Part shown: piece by piece, positions 24,820 to 32,538 of the stretch
How the letters are laid out: every line of letters begins with the position of its first letter
Numbering within the stretch: position 1 is the stretch's first letter
Assembly: GCA_963667205.1 (NCBI GenBank)
Contig: OY762959.1
Coordinates: forward strand, 186,001 to 250,000
DNA: 64,000 nucleotides
From: CF-162 sp963667205
Lineage (GTDB): Bacteria; Chloroflexota; Dehalococcoidia; SM23-28-2; RBG-16-64-32
Direction of reading: 5' to 3'
The notes under the pieces: model-generated
What the model saw: the letters and a program-made list of their open reading frames with translations, nothing else
Databases searched by the model: none
Told to the model about the DNA's origin: nothing
Translations under genes and position numbers: made by a program

Positions 24820-26061
24820 TTACGGCGCCGCTCCGTTCGCCAGCTCAACCTCCATCAACGTCTCGCCCAGCGCCACGAGCCCGAACTCGGTGTTGTAGCC
24901 GTGCACTTCGCTGCCGTCCGCGGCGACGCGCGCAAACGCTTCGATCTGCACCGCCGTGCTGTCGATCAAGAAGACCAGCCGGCGATAGAGCCGGGCCTCC
25001 GTCGGCGGACACTCGCCCGTATCACAGCCGAGGTCGAACGGCGTCAGGAAGCTCGTGTACAGCGTGCCGGTGACGCCTCGGACATCCACCTCCCGGTCTG
25101 ACTCCGGCAGGTCGCCGGCGAACTCCGGGATCGCCGGTGGCACGAAACCGTTAGGGTCCCGAGCAAGCCGCACGATCACGGTGTCCAGCAGCGGCGCCGC
25201 TGAACCGTCCGACCCAATACTGATGATCAGCGCGTAACGCAGCTCCGCCGTGCTCGTCATCGGGTCGGTAACGACGGCGTCCTTGAGCGGCAGCGACAGC
25301 CGCCCGAGCTGGCTTTCGTAAACCTCGTCCAGCCAGTACGGCGTCAGCCCTAGCTCGCCCAGATTTTGCACGCTCTCTTCCGTCGTCAGCAACTGCAATT
25401 CGACCACCGCCTGGTCGAAGAAGCCCTCCGGGAGATCGTCGCGCGGGATCAGCTCCGACGTTGTGTAGCGGATCCGCAAGCGCTCCTGCGACGGCGTCGC
25501 GCCGGCCGCTGCCTCCTCGATTAGCTCGAAGGACAGCGGCAGGTAAGTGTCCGGGTCCAGCTCCACGCGGCCGACCAGCGTCGCCCCGGTGGGCTCTCCT
25601 CCCTCCGTGACGGGCGACCGCGCGTTGAGCGCGATGACGGCGCGGCCGTCGGCGACCGTATCGCCGATCACCTCCAGCTCCTGCCCGAACGCCAGCGCCC
25701 CGAGCGCCTCGACCCAGAGCACCATCGGGTGGTCGATGCGCGGCCGGATCGGCCCCTGCGGGTTCGCGTCTTCCTGGAACACCTCGTTATCGAGCGCGTC
25801 GTACGAGTACCGCTCCCAGCCGTCGCCGATGCTCGTCAGCCCACCGTCCACGGTCGCTTCGCGCCGCCGGAACCTCTGGTTCTCCGTGTCGAGCCAGACC
25901 TCGCTCTCGTCGTCTCCGATCGAGTGGTAGATCATCCCCGGCTCGTCCACAGCATCTTCCACGCGCTGCGCGATCTCCTCGCCGCTCACACCGCCGCCCC
26001 CGCAGGCCGCCACAACGGCCAGGCCCAGCAGCCCGGCCGGAACCCAGAGCCACCTCGTCAT
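24820..26061 (-). CDS. Lipoprotein of unknown function
   Basis: 413 residues. Signal peptide with lipobox (GLAVVAACGGGG), then an exported soluble domain. The middle resembles outer-surface carrier folds of the LolA/LppX type (alternating strands such as SEVWLDTENQRFRRREATVDGG, TYLPLSFELIEE), but I cannot confirm this. The ATG overlaps the tsaC stop (ATGA), and pgk follows 12 bases later, so it is co-transcribed with both. No function is proposed. Confidence 0.75.
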   Translation of the reverse strand: MTRWLWVPAGLLGLAVVAACGGGGVSGEEIAQRVEDAVDEPGMIYHSIGDDESEVWLDTENQRFRRREATVDGGLTSIGDGWERYSYDALDNEVFQEDANPQGPIRPRIDHPMVLWVEALGALAFGQELEVIGDTVADGRAVIALNARSPVTEGGEPTGATLVGRVELDPDTYLPLSFELIEEAAAGATPSQERLRIRYTTSELIPRDDLPEGFFDQAVVELQLLTTEESVQNLGELGLTPYWLDEVYESQLGRLSLPLKDAVVTDPMTSTAELRYALIISIGSDGSAAPLLDTVIVRLARDPNGFVPPAIPEFAGDLPESDREVDVRGVTGTLYTSFLTPFDLGCDTGECPPTEARLYRRLVFLIDSTAVQIEAFARVAADGSEVHGYNTEFGLVALGETLMEVELANGAAP

Positions 26062-26756
26062 TCGGTCGCTCCGGGCTGACCTTTGCCGGCGCCGAGAGCC
26101 CGTCCCAGCACCGCTTCGATCTCCTCCTCCGAAACCGCACCCGGCCGCACGATTGCAGGACCGCTCTCTCGTGTTATGTCGATCACTGTGCTCTCCACTC
26201 CAGCAGCCCGGGCGCCGTCCACGACCAGCGCCACCATGTCGCCGAACTGAAACGCCGCTTCCGCAGCTGACACCGGCGCGCGGTCACCGCTGCGGTTCGC
26301 ACTCGTCCCCACGATCGGCTCCCCCGCTCCCGCGACCATGCTCCGCGCGAAGTCGTGATCGGGCTCACGGAGCGCCAGGGTGTCGCCGCCAGCCAGGGCC
26401 GCGCTGTGGAACTCGTCGAGCCGTCGCATAATGATCGTCAGCGCGCCCGGCCAAAGAGCCGACATGAGGTTGTGCGCAAGCGGCGTGACGTCCGCCACCG
26501 AGGTCGCCATCATCGGGTCGGCGACCAGCAGCGGCAGCGCCTTCGAGGGTGGGCGACCCTTCGCCGCGAACAGCCGTCGTACCGCCTCGTCGTTCCCGGC
26601 CGCTGCGCCCAGGCCGTACACCGTATCCGTCGGATACACGACAAGCTCGCCCGATTTGAGCGCGCTCACCGCCAGGTCCAGCGCGCGCTGCTCCGACTGC
26701 GGGATGATCTCGGCCACGTCACCGAGGTTACCCGAAACGCTCCCTACGAGCACCAC
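26058..26756 (-). CDS. tsaC: Threonylcarbamoyl-AMP synthase
   Basis: 232 residues, YrdC/Sua5 fold without the extra Sua5 C-terminal domain. Blocks are GELVVYPTDTVYGLGA, FAAKGRPPSKALPLLV, LWPGALTIIM, LALREPDH and IVGTSANRSGD. It makes the TC-AMP intermediate for tRNA t6A37. GTG-type start at 26756; an internal start near MAEIIPQ-like residue 15 cannot be excluded. Confidence 0.92.
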   Translation of the reverse strand: MVLVGSVSGNLGDVAEIIPQSEQRALDLAVSALKSGELVVYPTDTVYGLGAAAGNDEAVRRLFAAKGRPPSKALPLLVADPMMATSVADVTPLAHNLMSALWPGALTIIMRRLDEFHSAALAGGDTLALREPDHDFARSMVAGAGEPIVGTSANRSGDRAPVSAAEAAFQFGDMVALVVDGARAAGVESTVIDITRESGPAIVRPGAVSEEEIEAVLGRALGAGKGQPGATE

Positions 26757-26792
26757 GCCCGGTGCTAACCGCTCACCCGAGTCTACCGATTA

Positions 26793-26821
26793 TTGCCCGC
26801 GCCGAGAGCCCCTGATATCAT
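26793..26821 (+). promoter_or_regulatory. Promoter of guaA, predicted leaderless
   Basis: TTGCCC (26793-26798) and TATCAT (26816-26821) are spaced 17 bases apart. The ATG at 26828 begins only 6 bases after the -10, which puts the expected transcription start at or within the start codon. Confidence 0.55.
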
Positions 26822-26827
26822 TCCTCT

Positions 26828-28561
26828 ATGGAGCCACCTACGCACCCCAACGCCCCCGAAGAGACACCCGAAAGCGCCCGCAAACACCCCACCTCCGAAG
26901 ACCTCGAAGTCTCCTCTTACCTCGAAGCCACGCTCGAAGGCGAATCGCAGCCCGAGGCTCCGCCGGCCCCTCCCGTGCACCCGCAGACCGTCATCGTCCT
27001 CGACTTCGGGTCGCAGTTCTCGATGCTCATCGCCCGCCGCATCCGCGAGGCCGGCGTCTACTCCGAGCTCGTCCCCTACGACGCCCCCTGGGAGACCGTC
27101 CGCGACCTCAACCCGGCCGGCTTCGTCCTCTCCGGCGGCCCTGCGTCCGTATACGACGAAGGCGCTCCGCAGGCGCCCGCCTACGTCTTCGACTCCGGCC
27201 TGCCCGTGCTCGGCATCTGCTACGGCATGCAGCTCCTCGCCTACCAGCTCGGCGGCCGCGTCGAGCCTTCAGCCGAGCGTGAGTACGGCCACGCCGTCAT
27301 CCACCACGCCTCCGACGCCGCACTCTTCGAGGGCCTGCCCGCGTCACTCCCCGTTTGGATGTCCCACGGCGACCGCATCACCGACGTCCCGCCCGGCTTC
27401 CAGGCGTTCGCACACTCCGACTCCTCGCCGATCGCCGCCATGGCCAACGACTCCGGCTACATCGGCATCCAGTTCCACCCGGAAGTCGTCCACACCCGCG
27501 ACGGGGCGGCGATCCTCCAGAACTTCCTCCTCAACGTTTGCGGTTGCGCCGGCGACTGGTCGGCCGGCAACTTCATCGTCGACTCCATCAACCGCATCCG
27601 CACACAGGTCGGCGACGGGCGCGTCATCTGCGCGCTCTCCGGCGGCGTCGACTCCGCCGTCACCGCCGCCCTCGTCCACCGCGCCATCGGCGACCAGCTC
27701 ACCTGCGTCTTCGTCAACAACGGCCTCCTCCGCAAGGACGAGCCCGAGCGCGTCGTCGACACCTTCCACCGCCACCTCAAGCTGAACCTCGTCCACACCG
27801 ACTCCGTGGACCGCTTCCTCGACGCCCTCGCCGGCGTCACCGACCCGGAGCAGAAGCGCAAGATCATCGGCGAGACGTTCATCCGCATCTTCGAGCAGGA
27901 GGCCGACCGCCTCTTCCCCCTCCAGAGATCCGCTCGTGCTGAGGCTCACGAAGGACAACCCGCCGATTTCATCGCCCAGGGCACGACCTACCCCGACGTC
28001 ATCGAGTCCGGCGCCCACGCCGCCAAGAGCAAGGTCGCCGCCACGATCAAGACGCACCACAACGTCGGCGGCCTGCCCAGCGAGATGGCCTTCCAGCTCG
28101 TCGAGCCCCTGCGCTACCTCTTCAAGGACGAGGTGCGCCAGGTCGGCCTCGAGCTCGGACTGCCGGAGGAGATCGTCATGCGGCAGCCGTTCCCCGGCCC
28201 GGGCCTGGCGATCCGCATCATCGGCGACGTCACGCGCGAGAAGCTCCACACGCTGCGCGAGTGCGACTGGATCGTCATGAACGAGGTCAAGAAGGCGGGC
28301 CTCTACCGCGATCTCTGGCAGGCCTTCGCCATCCTCACCGACACCCGCAGCGTCGGCGTGATGGGCGACTTCCGCACCTACGGCCACGTCGTCGCCATCC
28401 GCGCCGTCACCGCCGAAGACGCCATGACCGCCGACTGGGCCCGCCTCCCCTACGACCTCCTCGCCCGCATCTCCAACCGCATAGTCAACGAAGTCCCAGC
28501 GGTCAACCGCGTCGTCTACGACATCACGAGCAAGCCGCCGGGCACGATTGAGTGGGAGTGA
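26828..28561 (+). CDS. guaA: GMP synthase (glutamine-hydrolysing)
   Basis: 577 residues, longer than the usual 510-525. Glutamine amidotransferase domain: nucleophile Cys in LGICYGMQLLA, His and Glu in GIQFHPEVV. ATP pyrophosphatase: LSGGVDSAVTAAL. C-terminal dimerisation domain: QPFPGPGLAIRIIGD and ITSKPPGTIEWE. The extra length comes from a Glu/Pro-rich N-terminal extension of about 50 residues, and from a 12-15 residue insert (PLQRSARAEAHEG) between the ATPase helix FEQEADRL and DFIAQGTTYPDVIES. The insert DNA looks like a dispersed short repeat. Frame and catalytic residues are intact. Confidence 0.95.
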   Translation: MEPPTHPNAPEETPESARKHPTSEDLEVSSYLEATLEGESQPEAPPAPPVHPQTVIVLDFGSQFSMLIARRIREAGVYSELVPYDAPWETVRDLNPAGFVLSGGPASVYDEGAPQAPAYVFDSGLPVLGICYGMQLLAYQLGGRVEPSAEREYGHAVIHHASDAALFEGLPASLPVWMSHGDRITDVPPGFQAFAHSDSSPIAAMANDSGYIGIQFHPEVVHTRDGAAILQNFLLNVCGCAGDWSAGNFIVDSINRIRTQVGDGRVICALSGGVDSAVTAALVHRAIGDQLTCVFVNNGLLRKDEPERVVDTFHRHLKLNLVHTDSVDRFLDALAGVTDPEQKRKIIGETFIRIFEQEADRLFPLQRSARAEAHEGQPADFIAQGTTYPDVIESGAHAAKSKVAATIKTHHNVGGLPSEMAFQLVEPLRYLFKDEVRQVGLELGLPEEIVMRQPFPGPGLAIRIIGDVTREKLHTLRECDWIVMNEVKKAGLYRDLWQAFAILTDTRSVGVMGDFRTYGHVVAIRAVTAEDAMTADWARLPYDLLARISNRIVNEVPAVNRVVYDITSKPPGTIEWE

Positions 28562-28647
28562 CAGAACGTCGTTGACATGCGCCCGAGTCCTCGCCCACCC
28601 TTAAACGGAACAGCATAAATACAACCGCCTCAGCGAGGGGGTCTGCC

Positions 28648-29076
28648 ATGCCCGTCTTCATTTCGTACTACAGAGCGGACGAGACCAAAGCTAGAACCAT
28701 CGAGACCTACTTTCGCCGAAAGGACATCCCGGCTTATCTAGATGTGTTGGATTCGGGGCTCAGACCCGCAGACGCAACGGCCCGTATCCTCGAGGCGATA
28801 TCGAACTGCACACACTTGCTAGCGCTCGTATCCGGGAGCACAGTCAAATCTTGGTGGGTGCCTTTCGAGATAGGCGTGGCCACCGACAGTAGCCGTAGGA
28901 TCGCTAGCTTCCGCGAGGGACAAGTCCAACTACCAGACTTCCTTAATGTCTGGCCGATATTGTCATCACTCATCGATCTGGAGCTATTCGCCGCTAGATA
29001 CAAGCAGGATGCACTCCCGTTAAGCAAAGCAAGGCGCACGATCGAGGCAAAGCTCGCCCAAATCCAGAAACCCTAG
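28648..29076 (+). CDS. TIR-domain protein
   Basis: 142 residues, a single TIR domain. It starts VFISYYRADETKARTIETYF, has YLDVLDSGLRPADATARI, and SWWVPFEIGVA whose Glu (about E74) sits where TIR NADases have their catalytic Glu. No other domain is present. GC is clearly lower than in guaA. It is the first gene of a three-gene cluster with another TIR-like gene 40 bases downstream. Prokaryotic TIR proteins commonly consume NAD+ or make signal nucleotides in antiphage defence; that role here is inferred from family and context. Confidence 0.82.
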   Translation: MPVFISYYRADETKARTIETYFRRKDIPAYLDVLDSGLRPADATARILEAISNCTHLLALVSGSTVKSWWVPFEIGVATDSSRRIASFREGQVQLPDFLNVWPILSSLIDLELFAARYKQDALPLSKARRTIEAKLAQIQKP

Positions 29077-29115
29077 CCAATTTCACCGATCACTCATGCG
29101 CGATTTGGGTCAGTT

Positions 29116-29628
29116 GTGACGCAGCCAACAGCCGCCAAGCGTCGGGTCTTCGTGAGTTACCATCACCGCGCGGATCAGGGATGGTTCGATGCTTTCTCGA
29201 GGTTGTTCGCGTCGCACTACCAAATCCTCTATGATCAGTCGCTCGATGGCCGAATCCGTAGCGATGATCCAGAGTATGTCAACCGGGCGATTCGCGAAGA
29301 CTACATCGTTGGCTCGTCAGCCACGATTGTCTTGTGCGGCGCCGAAACTTGGAAGAGAAAGTACGTCGATTGGGAATTTCGATCGACACTACATCACGAA
29401 CACGCCCTGCTCGGGATCGCCCTGTCGACCGCAGCCCGAGACTCTGCCAATCGCGTCACCGTCGCCGGGCGGCTTCATGACAACATAGCAACGGGTTACG
29501 CCCACTGGATCACCTGGACCCTGGATCCGACTGAGTTGCGAAACGCGATTGAGATCGCCATCGAGAAATCGGCCCGAACCTCGGCAATAGAAAATAACCG
29601 ACCAAGGATTGCACGGAACCTTCCGTGA
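29116..29628 (+). CDS. TIR-like (ThsB/MTH538-type) protein
   Basis: 170 residues from a GTG start. RRVFVSYHHRADQGWFDAF and the block EYVNRAIREDYIVGSSATIVLCG with KYVDWEFRSTL are characteristic of the TIR-like family that includes Thoeris ThsB; E87 in DWEFRS is the catalytic candidate. ThsB proteins make cADPR-type signals on infection. No ThsA-like effector is adjacent, so this is not standard Thoeris. Its stop overlaps the GTG start of the next gene by 4 bases (GTGA). Confidence 0.85.
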   Translation: MTQPTAAKRRVFVSYHHRADQGWFDAFSRLFASHYQILYDQSLDGRIRSDDPEYVNRAIREDYIVGSSATIVLCGAETWKRKYVDWEFRSTLHHEHALLGIALSTAARDSANRVTVAGRLHDNIATGYAHWITWTLDPTELRNAIEIAIEKSARTSAIENNRPRIARNLP

Positions 29629-30263
29629 ACTGGGAGCGGGTCGTCGAAGTCTCCATCTCCGACGACGTTGAATTATCGATTCTCATCGGCCCTATTGGAA
29701 TTGCTATTCTGTCCATCGTTGCCGCCTTCGTCCTGTTCCGGGTTCTCGGCTCTCGCGGCTTCTTTAGTGGTTGGGAGACGGTCCAGGCCACAGTTCGACT
29801 AGGCGGACTCGGTGAGGTCAGCATTAGGCCGAATTACGAGGCGGCGCGAATCGCGTAACGCGCTTGGTTCGAGCTGGCAACGCGCAAGGCTGGTGTCCCT
29901 TTCGACCGGGACCACGACGTCGTGATAGAGGTCTACAACTCGTGGTACGAGTTATTCAAGCAGACCAGACAACTTGCCCGCGAATTCCCTCCTTCGCAGC
30001 TCTCGGGCGGACGCGAGCCAGAGCTAGTGCGCCTCCTCGTCGATGCCCCGAATAGAGGGCTAAGGCCTCATCTCACCCGCTGGCAGGCCAGATCTCGTCG
30101 ATGGTATGAGCAAGAAGCCGTGAAGCGTCCCAGCGATTCGCCACAAGAAATCCAACGGTCCTTTCCGAACTACGACGAGCTCGTAGCCGATCTTGAGCAA
30201 GTCAATGGGGAATTGAATGAATATATGGATGTCTTGAAGCGGGTTGCGTTTAGCGCCAAATGA
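29625..30263 (+). CDS. TIR-associated membrane protein of unknown function, interrupted by in-frame TAA
   Basis: About 211 codons. The N-terminus has one membrane helix (LIGPIGIAILSIVAAFVLF), then a conserved-looking soluble domain: GGLGEVSIRPNYEAARIA, AWFELATRKAGVPFD, DVVIEVYNSWYELFK, RGLRPHLTRWQARSRRWYEQE, and SPQEIQRSFPNYDELVADLEQVN. The frame is stopped by TAA at 29856-29858, and then reads on openly from RAWFELATRK to 30263. A Tyr codon would fit at that spot. From memory, similar proteins occur near other TIR genes, but no function is known to me. It may be a membrane effector or sensor for the two TIR proteins. Confidence 0.7.
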
Positions 30264-30444
<181 letters not shown>

Positions 30445-30828
30445 CCCTGACCTGGTACCCCAGTGCTCTCGGCTCATGATGGTCGGACCTTGCCAATAAC
30501 GAAGAAAGGAGACCATCACATGAGCTTTGAAGACAAGAACCTCACCTGCGTCGAATGCAACACTACGTTCGTATTCAGCGCCGATGACCAGTCGTTCCAC
30601 GCGCAGAAGGGCTACACAGACCCCAAGCGCTGCCCGGACTGCCGCTCAGCGCGGCGAGCCGGCGGCGGCGGCGGTGGTGGCTACGGTGGTGCGCGTGAGA
30701 TGCACCCGGCAGTCTGCGCACAGTGCAACAAGGACACGGAAGTGCCCTTCCGCCCGAGCGGCGACCGGCCGGTCTACTGCAGCGACTGCTTCAGCAAGCG
30801 ACCGGCACCCACCAACCAACGCTGGTAA
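30445..30828 (+). repeat. Left arm of inverted duplication (zinc-ribbon gene and leader)
   Basis: The leader (CCTGACCTGG, then CTCGGCTCATGATGGTCGGA and CCTTGCCAA) and the gene body are repeated in reverse orientation at 31311-31676. Similarity starts around 30445 and runs to the gene's end, with scattered substitutions and small indels, so the duplication is not recent. Confidence 0.75.
30520..30828 (+). CDS. Zinc-ribbon protein, copy 1
   Basis: 102 residues. N-terminal probable zinc ribbon (CVECNTTFVF and CPDCRSARR), a glycine-rich linker (GGGGGGGYGG), then a second CxxC pair (CAQCNKDTEVPF and CSDCF). Two zinc sites are therefore expected. Proteins of this make-up are small, abundant and of unknown role, perhaps nucleic-acid binding. 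AAAGGAGA lies 8 bases before the ATG. A near-identical gene faces it at 31311. Confidence 0.85.
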   Translation: MSFEDKNLTCVECNTTFVFSADDQSFHAQKGYTDPKRCPDCRSARRAGGGGGGGYGGAREMHPAVCAQCNKDTEVPFRPSGDRPVYCSDCFSKRPAPTNQRW

Positions 30829-30903
30829 ACCGTCTCAGCGAGATAACTCAGCGAGGGTCCTTCGGGGCCCTCGCTGTCGTTTCCGGACCAGGCGCCCGCT
30901 CGC

Positions 30904-31254
30904 CTAAGTCGTAACGATCGAGACTTCCGAGCCGACAGCCGGACAGCCGGCCGCCTGCGCCACCGAAAGCCCCGCGTCGAAGCGCAGCAGCTTCAGCGAG
31001 TCCGCCGGGTTCGCCCCTCCGGCACAGTTGTTGTCGCCCCAGGTGCGCAGCTCGCCAACCACCACGGCCAGCTCGAAAGCGCCGACATCGCACCCAGCGC
31101 CAGACGGCCGTGGCTCGCCGCGCTGGTCCTCGGCCGGGCAAGCGCCATCGTCCCCGGCGTCGATCGCCGGACTGCCCGCCAGCAGCGCATGGGTCGAAGT
31201 CTGTCCGCCGTTATCGGCCAGCGGCCCCAGTAGCGCGTCCACCCCGGCCCGCAC
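30904..31254 (-). pseudogene. C-terminal remnant of secreted beta-helix/dockerin-like protein
   Basis: The open frame starts abruptly with DALLGPLADNGGQTSTHALL and GSPAIDAGD, the C-terminal end of choice-of-anchor Q type beta-helix proteins (CDVGAFEL). A dockerin-like tail follows: WGDNNCAGGANPADSLKLLRFDAGLS. No start, signal peptide or repeats precede it; upstream is the terminator of the neighbouring zinc-ribbon gene. It was truncated when the inverted duplication formed, or the two arms replaced its 5' part. Confidence 0.7.
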
Positions 31255-31261
31255 AGCGAAA

Positions 31262-31285
31262 CAGGCACCCGAAATCGGGCACCTG
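31262..31285 (-). terminator. Intrinsic terminator of zinc-ribbon copy 2
   Basis: On the minus strand CAGGTGCCCG, loop ATTT, CGGGTGCCTG (with two G-U pairs), followed by TTTCGC. It lies 26 bases after the stop of the gene. Confidence 0.6.
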
Positions 31286-31310
31286 TTGGAGTTCTTGGTT
31301 CGCTAGTGAG

Positions 31311-31601
31311 TTAGGCCGGGCGCTTGCTGAAGCAGTCGCTGCAGTAGACCGGCCGGTCGCCGCTCGGGCGGAATGGCACCTCAGTGTCCTTGCCGCACTG
31401 TGCGCAGACTGCCGGGTGCATCTCACGCGCACCACCGTAGCCACCACCGCCGCCGCCGGCTCGCCGCGCTGAGCGGCAGTCCGGGCAGCGCTTGGGCTCG
31501 TTCTGGTAGCCCTTCTCCGCGTGGTACGACTGGTCGTCGGCGCTAAACACAAACGTCGCGCCGCAGTCCGTGCAAGTCAGGTTCTTGTCTTCGTAGCTCA
31601 T
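31311..31601 (-). CDS. Zinc-ribbon protein, copy 2
   Basis: 96 residues, the inverted copy of the gene at 30520. CTDCGATFVF, CPDCRSARR, CAQCGKDTEVPF and CSDCF keep both zinc sites. It ends at SKRPA, lacking the PTNQRW tail of copy 1. AGAGGAGA precedes the ATG. It is closer to the family norm (CGKDTEVPF, CTDCG) than copy 1, so copy 2 may be the ancestral one. Confidence 0.85.
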   Translation of the reverse strand: MSYEDKNLTCTDCGATFVFSADDQSYHAEKGYQNEPKRCPDCRSARRAGGGGGGYGGAREMHPAVCAQCGKDTEVPFRPSGDRPVYCSDCFSKRPA

Positions 31602-31676
31602 GATGTCTCCTCTTGCTTACCGATACTTGGCAAGGTCCGACCATCTGAGCCGAGACTCCGGGAAACCAGGTCAGGG
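31311..31676 (-). repeat. Right arm of inverted duplication
   Basis: Reverse-orientation counterpart of 30445-30828, including the leader up to CCAGGTCAGGG at 31666-31676. Between the arms lies the truncated beta-helix gene and a terminator. Confidence 0.75.
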
Positions 31677-31746
31677 TGCGGGTGGATACGATACTTTGCC
31701 ACGCACAGAGTAACAGACGACGCAAGCCATCGGAAGAGCCTCCCTG

Positions 31747-31752
31747 TAAACT
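31747..31752 (+). promoter_or_regulatory. -10-like TAAACT 6 bases before GTG
   Basis: TAAACT is followed by six bases and the GTG at 31759, without a ribosome binding site. A leaderless transcript is predicted. Confidence 0.35.
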
Positions 31753-31758
31753 CCTCTC

Positions 31759-32466
31759 GTGACCGTTCACGCGCCCCATACGATCCTCATACCGTCCGGT
31801 GCCTTCACTATGGGCGACGTCAGCGACCCCAACGGGCCCATCGGACGCCCGGACGAGCGCCCGGCTCATCGCGTCACTATCTCAGCCTTCCGCATCGCCG
31901 TCCTGCCCGTCACCAACGACGACTACAGCCGCTACATTGCCGCCACCGCCAATGAACCGCAGCGCTTCTGGAACGATGCGGCGTTCAACCGCCCCCGTCA
32001 GCCCGTGGTCGGCGTCGCCTGGGCCGAAGCTGTCGCCTACTGCGATTGGCTCAGCGAGACTCTCAGCGCCGGATACCGCCTGCCCAGCGAGGCAGAGTGG
32101 GAGAAAGCCGCGCTGGGCGGTAGGGACGGACTGCGCTTTCCCTGGGGAGACGCCTGCTGGGATGGCTCCGACGGCAACTTCCCAATGGACGCGCCTGCGG
32201 ACGTCGGGAAGGCGCCGGCCAACGGTTACGGCGTCGTCGACATCGGCTTCAACATCCACGAGTGGTGCTCCGACTGGTACGCAACCGACTACTACGCAAC
32301 GAGCCCCCAGCAGAACCCACCGGGCCCGCCGGCCGGCGAACGCAAAGCCTCGCGCGGCGGGGCCTGGCGCCACATGATCAAGATCGCCCGCTGCGCCGCC
32401 CGCTCCAGCATCCCGCCTGACTTCCGCTACAACGACTACGGCTTCCGCCTCGCCCTCGACGGCTAG
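31759..32466 (+). CDS. SUMF1/formylglycine-generating-enzyme-fold protein
   Basis: 235 residues. The SUMF1 fold is marked by IPSGAFTMGDVSD, PAHRVTISAFRIAVLPVTNDDYSRYI, PVVGVAWAEAVAYCDWLS, YRLPSEAEWEKAALGG, FPWGD, NIHEWCSDWY and SRGGAW. The paired active-site cysteines of true formylglycine-generating enzymes are not both present: after SRGGAW it reads RHMIKIARCAAR, with only one Cys. It is therefore probably not a sulfatase activator; other members act in ergothioneine-like or unknown oxidations. Confidence 0.85.
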   Translation: MTVHAPHTILIPSGAFTMGDVSDPNGPIGRPDERPAHRVTISAFRIAVLPVTNDDYSRYIAATANEPQRFWNDAAFNRPRQPVVGVAWAEAVAYCDWLSETLSAGYRLPSEAEWEKAALGGRDGLRFPWGDACWDGSDGNFPMDAPADVGKAPANGYGVVDIGFNIHEWCSDWYATDYYATSPQQNPPGPPAGERKASRGGAWRHMIKIARCAARSSIPPDFRYNDYGFRLALDG

Positions 32467-32538
32467 GACGCCGTTGACAGTCGGATCGCAGGCTCGTACG
32501 TTGACGCCAGTTTACGAACAACCGGAGGCCGCCTTATC

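Noticed and set aside
28562..30263. Standard Thoeris system
   Set aside because: No ThsA (SIR2 or macro/SLOG effector) gene is present; only the ThsB-like protein matches.
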